From positions 690,035 through 754,034 of the forward strand of contig JAREIK010003356.1 of NCBI GenBank assembly GCA_029783825.1: a DNA stretch of 64,000 nucleotides, read 5' to 3'. Positions 1-14,439 of the stretch are shown here, in pieces. Made by a program: the position numbers and the translations under genes. This DNA is from Sapria himalayana (Eukaryota; Streptophyta; Magnoliopsida; Malpighiales; Rafflesiaceae). The notes beneath the pieces were generated by a model. It was not told where the DNA came from, made no database searches, and saw only the letters and a list, made by a program, of their open reading frames with translations. Each line of letters begins with the position of its first letter. Within the stretch, counting starts at the first letter, position 1.

Positions 1-468
1 TTCAGAATTCTTACGGCTGTGTATTTGATCGGCCAAGAGTTATCTGTCTTGAGTCGGTCATGAAAGCATTCAGCCTGGACATGTATGAAGACTGAGTTTA
101 TCAGTCTTCAGCCAGCATGTATGAAGAGGGGAGTATTCATATAGCTTCAAGATGAGAGATAACTTCAAGATGGTAGGAACTTTCATTAAGACAGCAGATG
201 GGAGTACTATGAGAGAGATTAAAAGTATTGAAAGAAAAGGCCCCATACAAATAGGGCTTTGGTAGAAAACCCAAAAGATATAAAGTGTATCAATACTTGA
301 CAAAAGATTAGTAGAAGGATATGAAACTTTATATTTTACTCTATGTATTCTAGATTAGGTTTAAAGTGGGTGTAAAAGGGATAAGGGTAGAAGTAGTTTG
401 TAAAAATGGTATTCCTCCGCCAAAAGAGAGGGTGATAATTAATAATAAAACAACCTTTAAAAAAAAGA
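1..468. other. Unrecognised non-satellite flank
   Basis: This stretch is not made of GATA units and has mixed base composition. It contains two copies of a short word (CATGTATGAAGA, near 80 and 116). The only open frame (minus strand, about 70-303) shows no recognisable domain and no clear start context, so I do not call a gene. The satellite begins abruptly after an A-rich run near 460-468. It could be the edge of an older retroelement or ordinary intergenic DNA; nothing in it decides this. Confidence 0.5.
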
Positions 469-539
469 TAGATGGATAGACAAATAGATAGATTGATATA
501 TAAATATATAGACATTTTTATAGAGAGATAGATAGATAG

Positions 540-542
<3 letters not shown>

Positions 543-606
<64 letters not shown>
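543..606. repeat. (TA)n microsatellite
   Basis: A run of about 64 bases of alternating T and A inside the GATA array. It is one of several long TA tracts in the satellite blocks and the likeliest type of site for length error in assembly. Confidence 0.95.
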
Positions 607-608
<2 letters not shown>

Positions 609-1547
609 TTGATTGATTGATAAACAGATAGATAGAGAAATAGATAGCCAAATAGATTGATAGATATTTAAATAGATTATTACTATGATATATATATTAT
701 TAGATAGATAGATATGCAGATAAATTAACATATAGATAGATAGATATATATACAGATAGATAATCATATAAAAAGATAGATATATAGAGAGATAGATAGA
801 TATAATGATAAAAAGACATATAAATAGACAGACAGATAGATAGATAGATAGACAGATACATTGATAAATAGATATATAGATATACAGACAGACATACAGA
901 CAAATAGATAGATAGATAGATAGACAAATAGATAGAAATATAGATATATAGATAGATATATAGATAGATAAAGAGGTAGTTAGACAAATACATATACTGA
1001 TAATTAGATAGATAGGTAGATAGATATATAGATAGATAAACAAGTTGATGGATAGATTGAAAGATAGATAGATGAACATATAGATAGATATATAGATAGA
1101 CCGATAAATAGATAGATTGATAGATAGAAATATATATAGAGATATATAGACAGATAGATAGATAGATAGATAGACAGATAGACAGATAAACAGATAGATA
1201 GATAGACAGATAGATGACAAATATATATACAAATAGATAATAAATTAGATATATAGATAGATAAAAAAACATACAAACATCAAGCATGTATACAATCTGG
1301 TAGTTAGAAAGACATATAGATAGACAAAAAAACAAATAGACACACAGAATGATAGACAAACAAACAAAAAAACAAACAAACAAGCAAATAGATAGATAGA
1401 TAGAAAATTAGATATATAGGCAGATAGATATGTAGATAGACAAATAGATTGACATATAGATTAATTGATTGATTGATTGACAGGTAGATACATAAATTGA
1501 TAAAGAAATAAAATTTATATAGAAAGATAAACATATAGATACACAAG

Positions 1548-1579
<32 letters not shown>

Positions 1580-3547
1580 GAAATAGATAAGCAAAATGAT
1601 AGAAAATTTAATAGATATATTGATAGACATATTGAAAGATAGATTTTTAAATAGATTGATAGATATATTGATAGACATATTGATAGACAAATAGATAGAT
1701 AGATAGAGAAATAAATAGATAGAAGATAGATAGACAGATATATAGAGAGAAATATAAATAGATATATAAAAAGATAGATAGATAGATAAACAGATTGATT
1801 GATTGATTGAAAGATATATTGGTAGATATATAGATAGATATTTAAACAGATTATTAGACTAATATATAGATATATAGAGAGAGGCTAATAAATAGATATA
1901 TATATAGATAAATAGAAAGAAAGATAGATAAATAAATATATAGATATTTAGATTGACAGATAGATAGATAGACAGAAAGATAAATATATAGATAGATTGA
2001 TAGATTGACAAGCAAAGATATAGCGAAAATATTGATAGATAGCTCAATATATAAATAGATAAATATTTAGATAGAAAGATTGACACATAGATAGACTTAT
2101 AGATAGGTAGTAAGGAAAAAGATAGACAGTCAAAATAAAAGACTAATAGATAGGCAATCAAGCAAATAGACAGACTACTTTACTGATAGATAGATAGATA
2201 GATATATAGATATACAGAAAGAATGATAGAAAAATAAATAGATTTTAGAAAGATTGAAAGATATATTGATAGTCAAATAGATAGATAGGTAGATAGAAAG
2301 AAAGAAATATAGATAGATAGAATGATAAATAAAATTTACTAGATAGATTTATAAATAGATTGATAGATATATTGATAGACATATTGATAGACAAATAGAA
2401 AGAAAATTAGATAGATAGAAAGATATATAGACATATAGATAGATTGATAGATCGATAGATAGACAAACTGATAGATAGAAATATAGATATATAGATAGAT
2501 ACACAGATTGATTGATTGATAAATAGACAAATCGATAGATAGACAGATATATAGATAGATAAATAGACATATAAATTGTTTGGTAGATAGATAGATTTAT
2601 ATAAAGATTGATAGATTGATTAATAGAGAGATTGATATATAGATTGATATAAAAAAATAAAGATTGATTTATTTATTTATAGATAGATTGATAGAAAGAT
2701 AGTTTGATAAATATTGTTATAGTTCACTAGATTATTAGATATATTGATAGGTAGATAGATAAATAGATAAATAAATAAATGTACAAATAGATAGATAAAT
2801 ATATAGAATGATAGAATGATTGATTGATTGATGAAAGACAAATACATAGTCAGATAGAGAGTTAGAAAGATTTATATACATATAGACAGACAAATAGATA
2901 GACATATAGATACATAGATAGATATATAGATAGATAGATAGATAGATTGAAAGAAATATTGATTGATAGATTGATAAATATTTTGATAGAAAGATTGATA
3001 TACAGATTCATAGACACATAGATTGATTGATTGATTGAAAAAGATAGATAGATTAATATATAGATAGATGTATAGATATATTAATAGGTCGATAGATTAT
3101 TAGAATACTAAATTGATGGATAGATAGACATATATATAAACATATATATAATATATATATATATATATAAATTTAAAAGACAAATAGGCAGGTAGATAGA
3201 TATAAAAATTGATAGATTGATAGATAAATAGATAGGCAAATAGATATATTGATACATAGATAGATAAATAGTTAGATAGACAAATTGATAGACAGACAGA
3301 TAGATAGACCTATAGATAAACAGATAGTTTTCCATATAGATGAAAATATTGATAGACATATAGATAGAGAGATAGATAGACATATAAATAGACAAATAGA
3401 TAGAAAAACAAATAGATAGCAAGATTGATTGATATTGATAAATAGATAGAAAGATAGGCACATAGATATATAGATTGATAGTCAAAATGACAGATAGATG
3501 GACAGACAGATAGATAGACATATGGATAGATAAATAGATATATAGAT

Positions 3548-3550
<3 letters not shown>

Positions 3551-3585
<35 letters not shown>
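3551..3585. repeat. (TA)n microsatellite
   Basis: A pure TA tract of about 35 bases embedded in GATA units. Confidence 0.9.
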
Positions 3586-3587
<2 letters not shown>

Positions 3588-3779
3588 ATAGATTATTTGA
3601 TAGAAAAATAGATAAACCTATATATATATATAGATGGATATAAATTTTGATAGATAAATTGATAGAAAGATTGATATAAAGATTGAAATAAAGATTGACA
3701 GAAAGATTGATAGAAAGTTTGATAGACAGATTGATAATAGATAGATACATATTCAAATTGATAACAAGATTTATTGATA

Positions 3780-3780
3780 G

Positions 3781-3873
<93 letters not shown>
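3780..3873. repeat. Compound (AC)n(AT)n microsatellite
   Basis: A pure AC tract passes directly into a long AT tract with one GATA-like interruption. The same AC-then-AT order on the same strand recurs near 20336 in block 2. Confidence 0.95.
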
Positions 3874-3876
<3 letters not shown>

Positions 3877-5070
3877 AGATAAAGAGATAGAAAGATAATT
3901 AAACATATAGATATATAGATAGATAGATAGATAAAAATATATATAGATAGATATATATATATAGATTGATAGACATATAGAGAGATATATTAATAGAAAG
4001 ATATATTCATTTATTGATAGACATATAGATAAATAGAATGATAGAAACATAGATAGACATATAGTTAGACAGATAGATAGATAGAAAAAGGGTTAGATAG
4101 AGAGATAGAAAAATATACAGATATTTAAATAGATTATTAGACTAATATATAGATTGTTAGATAGAAAGATATATAAATAGATTATTAGACTGATATTTAG
4201 ATAGATAGATAGACATATAGATAGATAGATAGACAGATAGAAAAATAGATAGATTGATAAATAGATAGATAGATAGATAGACAGATAGATAAATAGACAA
4301 AAATATAGATAGATAGATAAATAGATATATAGTTATTAATATAGACTAACAGATAGGTATATTGATAGATAGATTGATAAATATAGAGTTATATAGATAT
4401 ATAGATATATAGATATATATATATATATATATAGACAGATAGATAAATAGGCAAATATAAAGATCAATAGATATAAAAATAGATAGACACATATATAGAA
4501 TGTTAGATATGCTGTTAGATAGATATAAATAGTAATAGATAGAGAGAGAGAGAGAGATATATATATGTAGATAGACAAATAGATAGAATGATAAATAAAT
4601 AGATAAATAGATATATAAATTGACGGATAGATAGACAGACATAATGATAGATTGATAGATTGATATAATGACAGATAGATAGACGAGTAGATCGACAGAT
4701 AGATAGACTGATAGATAGATAGATAGATAAATAAATAAATAGATAAATATATATAGATAGAGAAATAGATATATTGAAAGATAGATATACAAACCGACAA
4801 ATAGATTGAGATACAAATATATATACATATAGATAATAAAACATATAAATAGAAAGTTAGACAAATAGATAGACGGGCAAGTAGTTTGGCAGCCAGACAA
4901 TCAGGCAGGTAGGTATATAGATTAATAGATAAAAAAACAAATAGTCACATAGAATGATAGACAAATATATAAATAGACAAACAAACAAATAGATAGACAA
5001 GCAGATAGATTTATAGACAGTTTCATAGAAAGATTGATTGATTGATTGACAAATTGATAGATAGGTAGTT

Positions 5071-5102
<32 letters not shown>

Positions 5103-8100
5103 TAACAGAGAGACAGACAGACATATAGTTAGTTAGATAGATAGATAGATAAATAAATAAAGAAATACATATGGAGATAAATAGACATATAGATAGTGTG
5201 TTAGATTGACACATAGATAAAAAGTCAGACAGACAAATAGTTAGATAGATACATAGATAGATAGATACATAGATAGATAGACATATAGATATAGAAATAG
5301 ACAGAATGAATGATACCTAGACAGATAGACTGATAGGTAGATAGATAGACAGATAGATAGTCAAACAGAAAGCAAGGTAGATAGATACATAGATAAAAAG
5401 AAAGATTGATAGATAGAGATATAGAGAGAAATTTATAGAAAGTTAAATAGATAGATTGATAGAAATAATGATAGAGATATTTATAGACAAATTGATAGAT
5501 AGATAGATAGATTGATTAAACGACAGACATATAGATAGATACATAGATAGAAAGATATATACACAGATAGATATACTTAAAGATCTGCATTTTATTAGAT
5601 AGATAGATAGATGAATAGATAGATAGATAGATAAATAAATAAATAGATAGATAGATAGATAAATAAATAGATAGATAGACATATAGACAGATAAATAGAT
5701 AGATAGTTAGATAAATAGATAAAAGATTTATAGATAGATAGATAGACAGATTGATAGATAGATAAATAAACAAATAGATAAATATATAGATAAATAGATA
5801 GAAATATAGATAGATAGATAGATAGACATACAAGATATATAGATAGATATATAGATTGATAAAAAGTTCGATTGACAAAACTATAGTTATATAGATAGAC
5901 AAGTAAATTGGTATATTATTAGAATATTGATGGACATATTGATAGATATTTTGAATAGATAGATTGATAGAAAGATTGATTGATTGATTGATTGAGAGAC
6001 AAATAGACAGATTGATAGATACATATATAAATAGATTCATAGATAAATTGACAAATTATTAGATAAATAGATAGATATATAGATAGAGAAATAGATAGAC
6101 AGATAGATAAGCATATATAAAGACATATAGATTGACAAATAGATGGATGAATAGTTAGATAGATAGATATATAGTTAGACAATTAGATAGATAGATAGAT
6201 AAATATATAAACAAATAGATAGACAAATAAATAAAAAGATTGATAGACAAATTGATATACAGATATATGTTTAAAAAAATAGATATATAGATAAATACAT
6301 AAATAAACATATAGATAGATAAGTAGATTGGCAGATTGATCAATATATAGATAGATAGATAGGCTGATAGCTTCTCATTTAGATAGATAGATAGATTGAT
6401 TGATTGACATATAGATAGAAATATAGATAGATAGATAAAGAGATAGATAGAAGGAGAGACAGACAGACATATAGATAGATAAATAGAATAGATAGATAGA
6501 TACATATAAAAATAGATAGATAGACAAAAAGACTAATATATACATAGATAGAAAGATAGACAGACTAATATATAATTAGAGAGACTGAAAGATAGATAGA
6601 TAAATAGACAGGTTGATATTTAGTTTGATCTTTAGAATGATAGAAAGACTGATCAATTATTTGATTGATAGATAGATAGATTAATTAATAAAAGATAGAT
6701 AAATAAATAGATAGACAAATAGATATTCATCGATAGACAGACTAATAGACTGATAAATAGGTAGATATATAGAATGATATATAGATAGTTAGATATACAT
6801 ATAGATAAAAAGATAGATACACATAAAGATAGATACACAAATAGAAAAATACATAAAATATAGATAGATAGACAGATAGATAGACAAATTAAATTAAAAA
6901 AAAATAGATAGAAACATAAATAGATTGATTGATAAAAATATCTACAAAATATAGATATATAGATATAAGATAGACTAATAGATCGATAGATTGATAGACA
7001 AATACATATACAGATAGATAGATAGTAAGATAAATAGATAGATAGATAGTTAGTTAGTTAGATTGATATATAGATAAATAGACAGATAGATAAAGATATA
7101 AATCGACATATATATAGATAAATAGACAAATATATAGACAAATAGATATATAGAAAGATAGACATATAAATATAGATAGATAGATATATTGAAGACAGAT
7201 ATATAGGCAGATAGATAGATAGATTAATAAATTTACAAATTGATAGATATATTGATAGATAGAGAGACTGATAGACAGATAGATTGACACGTAGATAGAG
7301 AGATTGATAGATAAATAGATGAATAAAATAGATAGGTAAATAGACAAATTGATGGACTGATAGAAAGACGGATAGATAGTTAAATATATAGATTGATAAA
7401 TATACAAGTATATAGATACATAGATAGATAGACATATATATAGATAGATATAGAATCAAAAAGACTGACAGATAGACAGATAAATTGTTAGATAGATAGT
7501 TAGATATAAAAATATATAGATAGATAGATTTATAGGCAAATAGATAGATTGATTTATATAATGACTGATGTACAACTAGATAAACAAATAGATAAGTATA
7601 TTGATAAATAGATTGATTGATTGATTTATAGTTAAATAGATAGATAGATTGATAAAAAGAAAGATATATATATTGATAAATAGATAGCTATATAGACATA
7701 TAGACATATAGATGATAGATTGAGAGATAGATAGATAGGTAGATAGACTTATAGACATACCAATTAATAGAGTGAAATATAGATAGACAAAAAGAAATAG
7801 TGACATAAATATAAACAAAAATTTTGAAATTTAGATAGACAGATAGAAAAAATAGATAGATAGATAGATAGGTAGGTAGATAGACAAATAGATATATTGA
7901 TTGATAGATAGATAGATAGAAAAATAGATAGATAGATAGAAAAATAGATAGATAGCTAGATAGAAAGATTGATCATTTCATTCATTGATAAATAGATAGA
8001 AAGATAGAATGAAAGATATATAGATTGATTGATAGACGGACAGATAGATAGATAGATAGATAGAAATATCTGTATATAGATAGATAGATAGATAGACTGA

Positions 8101-10452
8101 TAAATAGACAGATAGATTGACAAATTGATAGAAGCATAAACAAATAGATAGAGAGATAAATAGATAGAAAGAGAGATTGACAGACAGATAGCTAGATTGA
8201 TAGATCAATAGATTGATAGAATCATAGACAAATAGTTAGACGGATTGATAGATAGATAAATGGATATACAGATAGATAGATAGATAGACAAATAGATAGA
8301 TAGATATATAGATAAATAGATAGAAAATAGAAATAATGATAGATAGAAAGATAAACTTATAGATATAGATATATATATATATAGACAGACACATAGACAT
8401 ATAGACAAGTTGGCAAATAAACTTATAGTTAGATAGAAAGTTAAATTGAAAGATCAAAATATAGATAGAAAGATAGTTATGCAAATAGATAAATAGAAGA
8501 AAGACTTATAGATAGAGAAATTGATAAACATATAAATATATAAATAAATAAATATATATATATATATATATATATAAAAGTAAATACATAGACAGATAGG
8601 TAGACAAATATTAGATAGATAGCTAGAAAGATTGTTAGACATAATGATAGACAGATTGATAGATAGATAGACACATTGATAGACACACAGATAGATGGAT
8701 AGATAGATTGATAGATAGATAGATAGATCAATCGATTGATATACATATAGATATATTGATAGATAGGCAGTTAGATAGACAGATTGATAGCTAGCTTTCT
8801 AGATAGATAGTTTGATATACATAATAATAGACATACAGACAGAGAGATGGATAGACAAATAGATAGACGCATAGATTTAAAAATTGAATGATAAATATAT
8901 AGTTAGATAAATATATAAATAGATAGATAGATAGATTGATATATAGATAGATAGATATACAAATACCTAGACTAATAGAATGATTGATTGATAAACAAAT
9001 TGATAGATAGATTGATTTATAGATTGAGAGATAGATAAATATAATAATAGAAAATAGAAGAATAAACAAATATATATATATATATATAGACAAATTGATA
9101 GACAAATAGATAGATACATAGATAGATAGTTACTTAGATAGATAGATAGATAGATAGATCGATATACCAAAAGATATACAGATTGATAGGCAGATAGATA
9201 GATAGATAGTTAGACAAATAACTAGATAGATTGAAAGATAGAATAATAGATAGACAGATAGACAGCTAGATAGAAAGATAGACACACAGATAAAAAGATA
9301 TAAAGATAAATAGATAGATAGATAAATATATAAATACATTGATAGACAATTTATAGACATATAGATATATAGAAATCTAGTCTAATAGAATGAATGATTG
9401 ATAGACTGATTGATATACATAGTTATATATAGATTGATTTACATATTCATAGACATAAAGATAGAAAATAAATATAAAATAGATAGACAATAGATATACA
9501 GATAGATAGATAGACAGATATATAGACATATGGAAAAATAGATAAATACACTTATTGATTAACATATAGATAGAAAAATAGATAGAAAAATAGATAGACA
9601 TATGGAAAAATAGATAAATACATATATTGATTGACTGATAGATAGATAGATTAATAGATGGATATAAAGATATTTAGATAAATAGAAAGTTCGATAGATA
9701 GTTAGATAAATAGATAGATTGATAAATAGACATATAGATAAATAAATAGATAGACACATAGATAGATAGATTGATAGACATATAGATTAATAAATCGATA
9801 GACGCATAGATAGATTTATAGATAGACATATTGATAAATAAATAGATAGACCCATAGATAGATTGATAGATAGAATGATAGATAGATTAATAGAAATATA
9901 GATTGATATATAGATCAAAAGATAAATTAATAGATTGATTGATATATAGATATATATATATATATAGACAGATTGACAGAAAGAAAGAAAGATAGATAGA
10001 CCTATAGATAGACATAAAGATGGGTAGATAGATATATAAATATATATAAAAATAGATAGATAGATAGATATATATATATATATATATAGATACATAGATA
10101 TACATATAGATAGATAGATAGTTAGACAAATAGATAGACAAATAGATAGACAGACAGACAGATAGATAGATAGACAGACATATAGATAGATAGATGGATA
10201 GATAGTTAGAAAGATACATAGATAGATAGATATATATATATATATATATGTATAAATAGATAGATATACAAGTTGATAGATAGATATATATATATATATA
10301 TATAAGTTAGCTATATAGATAGATAGATAGTTTGAATGATTTATTGATAGATAAATTGATAGACAAAATCATAAATATATTGATAGATAGATTGAAATAC
10401 TAATAGATAGATAGATTGAAATACTAATAGATAGATAGATTGATAGACAGAA

Positions 10453-10455
10453 AGA
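10453..10455. repeat. Candidate target-site duplication AGA, left copy
   Basis: AGA directly precedes the left outer terminus and matches 57119-57121. In GATA sequence a chance match is likely (about one in four), so it supports the paired-ends model only weakly. Confidence 0.45.
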
Positions 10456-10850
10456 TACTACAAGAAAAACTCCATATAGCAAGGGACAAATCCCTAGCTA
10501 AATAGGCATTTTTCGTCGCTAAATATGATATATCGATGGATTAACGATGGATCGGTTCCCGATCTAAAGTGTTGTTCGCTAAAATTTAGCAAGCGAAATT
10601 GTCCCTAGCTAAAAATTTAGTGACGGAAAATCACTTGCTAAAAAAGATAAATTTCCTAGCTAAATTAGCAAGCTAAATTAGATTTTTCATCGCTAAATGA
10701 AAATAATAATGGAAGATTTCCCTAGCTAAAGTACTTTTCGCTAACTTTTAGTGACAGAAATAGTCCCTAGCTAAATAAATTTAGCAATGAAAAATTCCTT
10801 TGTTATAATATAGATTTTCTTTGCTAAATTAGCTAGGTATTTTTCCCAAA
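10456..10850. repeat. Left TIR and sub-terminal repeats of outer CACTA
   Basis: After the terminus, the motif (C/T)CTAGCTAAA recurs about five times (near 10493, 10589, 10655, 10721 and 10765), interleaved with TCGCTAAA/TTGCTAAA forms in between. Clustered short motifs next to the TIR are the known binding sites for TNPA-type proteins in the En/Spm superfamily. The same word in reverse complement (TAGCTAGGGA) lies near the right outer end. Confidence 0.8.
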
Positions 10851-11494
10851 CTTTTTAAATTTCAAAACAATTTTTAGAATTTAATTTATTTTAAAATTTT
10901 TTAATTAAATAATTTAATATTTTTATTTTAAAATGAATAAAAATTGAAACTACAAATAATTTATAATAAACAAAAAATAAAATCATTTAATAACTTATTC
11001 TAATTTAATAATTTACATAATTGAAAAAAAAATAACAAAATCTTATTACATCTTTTTCATCAATGTATCTACCGACACTGCATAAAGTATAATATATTCA
11101 TTCATTTAGGTTATTTTCTCTCCCTTTGCTCCTCTGATCATCATTTTTCTTTTGCGACAAAGCTGTCTGAGTCACGGCACGTAATGTGTTGTGAAAATAC
11201 CATCACTTATACAAGCTTTGTATAAGGAACAATGCGGTATCATATCTGTAAGAAATTTAAACCACTCAATCAAAATAAAATAAAAAAATGTTATGGTTTG
11301 ATAAAAATATAATCCTATAGTATATATGTAAATATATACTAGCATTTCTCTCGTATATATATTACTGTAGTATATGTACATAAAAACACTAGTATTATGT
11401 GTACATATATACTAAGTATATAAGTACATAAAATACAGTAGTACTATATGTATGTATATACTAACTTTATTTATATGTATATACCCCATTTGTT

Positions 11495-12172
11495 GCTATT
11501 GCTGTAGCTCCCGATGTTGCTGTCATTGCTGCAACTACTGCCGCTGCCACTGCCACTACTGATGCCATTGCCATTGTCACTGCCACTGCCGCTGCCAATG
11601 CTGCTGACAATGCCCCTGTTGCTACCGTCACTGTTGCCGCTGCCTCTAATCCCGCTAATGCCGTCATTGCCCCCATCACCACTAAAGTGGCTATCACCAT
11701 TGGCCACTACAGTGGCTGTCGCCACTGGCCGCTGTAGTGGCTGCCACCGCTGGACGCCGTAGTGGCTGCCGCAGCTGCCACTACGGCGGCTGTCACTATC
11801 GCCGCCACTTGTGCTGCCACTACATGCCGCAACTACCGCTACTGCTGCTACTGCCGTCACTGCTATCGCTACCACCATTGTCCCCACCTCTGCCATTACT
11901 ACCACTACTTTCAGTGTTGCCGTTGCTTCCGGTGTTGCCACTACTTCCGGTCATACCGCTACTGCTGCCGCTACCAGTGTTGCCACTACCTCCACTGCCG
12001 CCGCTCCCACCGATGTCATCATCGCAGCTGCTATTGCCACCGCCACCATTACTACTACTGCCAGCACTACTACCACCACTGCCACTATAGCCACTACAGC
12101 CGCTACTACCATCGCTACCATCATTGTAGTCATTACTGCTGCTGTCACCACTGCCATTTTTACTGTTACTGA
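11495..12172. repeat. GC-rich degenerate triplet array, copy 1
   Basis: About 680 bases built on NCY triplets (GCC, ACT, GCT, ACC), rich in CpG, in an otherwise strongly AT-rich area. Because the period is three, several frames stay open and read as Leu/Pro, Ala/Thr or Cys/His runs on the plus strand and Ala/Val/Met or Gly/Ser runs on the minus strand. No frame is favoured and there is no domain, so this is repeat rather than gene. Confidence 0.85.
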
Positions 12173-12939
12173 TAATATTTTTTTACATACCTATAATAGG
12201 CTAAAACTCTACCCAATAAATTTGGAGACACACAAACATATTCACTGATATATAAAAACATTTATTATAGACATGAGCAAACACAAATTAAAGTTGATTG
12301 TCATACAGCTTCAACAAAAATTTAATTTAATAATTTAATATTTTTATATTAAATTGAATAATAATAGAAACTATAAATGAAAATTTTTAACACAAAATAA
12401 AATCATTTAATAACTTATTCTAATACAATATTTTAAATAACTAGAACAAAAAAATGACACAATTATATTAAATCTTATAAATAAATGTATCTACAGACTA
12501 TGCATAAAGTATAATTTATCCATGCATTGACGTTGCTTTCTCTCGCTTTGCTCCTCCGATTACTAACTTTCTACTGTGAAAAAGCTATCCGAGTCACGGT
12601 GCTTCATGTACGTTGAAAAAACCTTGGCATATACAAGTTTCATATGGGAAACAATGCGGTACCATATCTATAAGAAATTTAAACCATTCAAACAAATCAA
12701 AATAAATTAAAAAAAACCTATGCTTTGATAAATATATATTACTATAGTAAATATGTACATATATACTAGCATTTCACTCATACAAATATTACTACAATAT
12801 ATGTACATATAAACTATAGTATTATACGTACATATATATTGAGAACATATATATTCAGTATATACGTACATAAAAAATTGTAGCATTATATGTACGTATA
12901 TAATGACTATATACATACGTATATACAACATTTGTTGTC

Positions 12940-13335
12940 GTTGTTGCTTCTCCCGCGGTCACTACCGCTACTACCACTAGTGCTGCCACTGCTGCCGCTG
13001 CTTCAGCTATGCTGCTGCTGCTTCTGCTACTGCTACCATGGCTGTCGGTGCTACCACTACCACTACTGCTGCTGCTGCTGCCACCACTACTGCCGCTGCC
13101 ATCGCTGCCACTAGTGCTGCCACCGCTGCCACCGCTGCCACCGCTGCCACCGCTGCCACTGTTGCCACTACTGCCACTACTACCGTTTCTACCACTACCG
13201 ACACCGTTGCCGCCACTTCCACCACTACCAATGTAGCTACTACCGTCATAGCCGCCACTGTAGTTGCTACCGCTGCCACTACCGCTGGCACCGCTGCCAT
13301 CACTACCACTGTTGCCACACTGCCACTACTTCCAT
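12940..13335. repeat. GC-rich degenerate triplet array, copy 2
   Basis: The shorter counterpart of the array at 11495, with clean stretches of ACCGCTGCC repeated head to tail near 13118-13160. It sits at the same place in the second copy of the tandem unit. Length difference between the two copies suggests slippage or unequal exchange. Confidence 0.85.
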
Positions 13336-13824
13336 TGTTGAATATAGGCTTTTATATACCTATAATAGGCTAAAACTCTACCCAAAAAATTCGAAGACAC
13401 ACAAACATATTCTCAGATATATAAAAACAATTATTATATATATAAAGAAAGACAAATTAAAGTTGCTTTTCATACAGCTTCAACAACAATCCAAAAGATA
13501 TTCAACAATTATGTTTAGAGAGAAAGAGAGTGCAAAAATAAAAAGTTTTTGGAATAATAAAGATAAAATAAGCTAGCCCTCCTTTTGATAAAACTAAAAT
13601 CGGTAAATATGGGACCCATTCATTGGAATGACCATGGCAATGTCTAAATACTTTGAATCAGAATTTTTTCATGGGTCTCATATAATGTGTCCTACAAAGA
13701 TTCATAATTAGGTTAATCAGAAAAGCAAAGAATAAAACCAGAATAAAAAAATTGAAACCTACAAAAAAAATATCATAATTATTTGCTACACAGACAAAAA
13801 TAAATAATAATTCAGAAATAATTC

Positions 13825-14204
13825 TCATACGAAATCATCCTCATAATTTGTAGGGAATGCTAGCCTTTCCTCCGAGGTTTCATAGCTAGATCTCGAAATT
13901 CTATCTGTTGCACCAATGATGCTAACTGTTACTTCATATAGGACATATGCTGTTGCATTATATTCATAATTTCTTTCATTTCATCATCCATTTCTTTAAT
14001 TTCTTGCATTTCTTCCATCAAATTAGTATACTTCTCAACCTTATATTCATTAATTTCACATATTTCTTCCTTCAAATGAGATATCTACTCATCCTTATTT
14101 TTCATTTTAGTCTCCATAACTATATTACATTTATTTGTTTCCATTGCTTGTTGTTCGACCGCCTCATACACCATTGCTGAGATAAGTGAATTAGAAGCAC
14201 AACC
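13825..14204 (-). pseudogene. 3' end of TNPA-like CACTA transposase gene (antisense remnant)
   Basis: The minus strand from about 14204 to the stop at 13827-13825 encodes a segment that parallels the plus-strand TNPA-like gene at about 41275-41640: a Ser-rich lead (CASNSLISA), then EAVEQQAMETNK, then a Lys/Glu/Met-rich coiled-coil segment containing EIKEMDDEMKEIM followed by QQQMSYM, then a tail ending with NYEDDFV in a shifted frame. Plant transposase Ptta/En/Spm proteins (Transposase_24 type) end in such a coiled coil. This fragment has in-frame stops and at least one frame change, and nothing recognisable upstream of 14204, so it is a dead 3' piece. Its 3' end faces the left outer terminus, mirroring the arrangement at the right end. 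Confidence 0.75.
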
Positions 14205-14439
14205 CTTATTTGTATACCTATATTACATCTTTTGTCATACATGAGTTCATATTTGAGCCTGAGGCCCAAGGGCTGGGATTAGATAAGAGTACGACTCTTA
14301 TTTGTATTATACCATATATGAGCCTGATCACAGGACACTCTGATGCTATGTGCTTACATATTGTTGATATTATATCTTTTGTCATTTAATTTCAAGTTAG
14401 TGCAACAAATTAGTATTATCCCATATATAATAATATGTT
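14205..14439. other. Non-coding spacer
   Basis: No coding signal seen. It contains a partial internal repeat (CTTATTTGTAT followed by TATGAGCCTGA-like words, near 14200-14320). It would be intron or broken upstream sequence of the antisense TNPA remnant. Confidence 0.4.

Larger units (their letters stand above)
469..10455 (+). repeat. GATA/TAGA tetranucleotide satellite, block 1
   Basis: About 10 kb of degenerate GATA units written on the plus strand, with patches of GATT, GATA-C (TAGACAGA), AAAT and ATAT variants. The plus strand has TAG stops in every frame. The minus strand (TATC) reads Tyr-Leu-Ser-Ile without stops, which produces dozens of meaningless long frames here. Local sub-repeats exist: a 73-bp unit is duplicated near 9526 and 9599, and a segment near 1838-1875 resembles one near 4116-4152. 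The block ends exactly at the CACTA terminus at 10456. The heavy degeneration indicates an old array rather than a recently expanded microsatellite. Confidence 0.95.
10895..13500. repeat. Tandem duplication of a 1.2-1.4 kb unit
   Basis: Two diverged copies lie head to tail: about 10895-12320 and 12320-13500. A shared word (AATCATTTAATAACTTATTC) sits at 10981 and 12401. Long matching segments follow (around 11060-11290 and 12490-12720, including GTCACGG and AACAATGCGGTA), and both copies end in CTATAATAGGCTAAAACTCTA followed by ACACACAAACATATTC. The offset falls from 1420 bp at the start to 1169 bp at the end because the internal triplet array is about 250 bp shorter in copy 2. Open frames here have no recognisable product. 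The unit lies between the sub-terminal repeats and the TNPA 3' end, so it may belong to that family's non-coding end region. Confidence 0.85.

Noticed and set aside
336..1232. 298-codon minus-strand frame (and about 100 others like it in the GATA blocks) as a membrane protein
   Set aside because: The reading is a direct translation of TATC repeat in overlapping frames. All frames of the strand are equally open, there is no start context, and the composition is only Tyr, Leu, Ser, Ile and relatives.
11467..12248. Overlapping Ala/Thr/Val-, Leu/Pro- and Cys/His-rich frames on both strands
   Set aside because: They are translations of a degenerate NCY triplet array; frames on both strands are open at once, which is a property of the period and not of coding.
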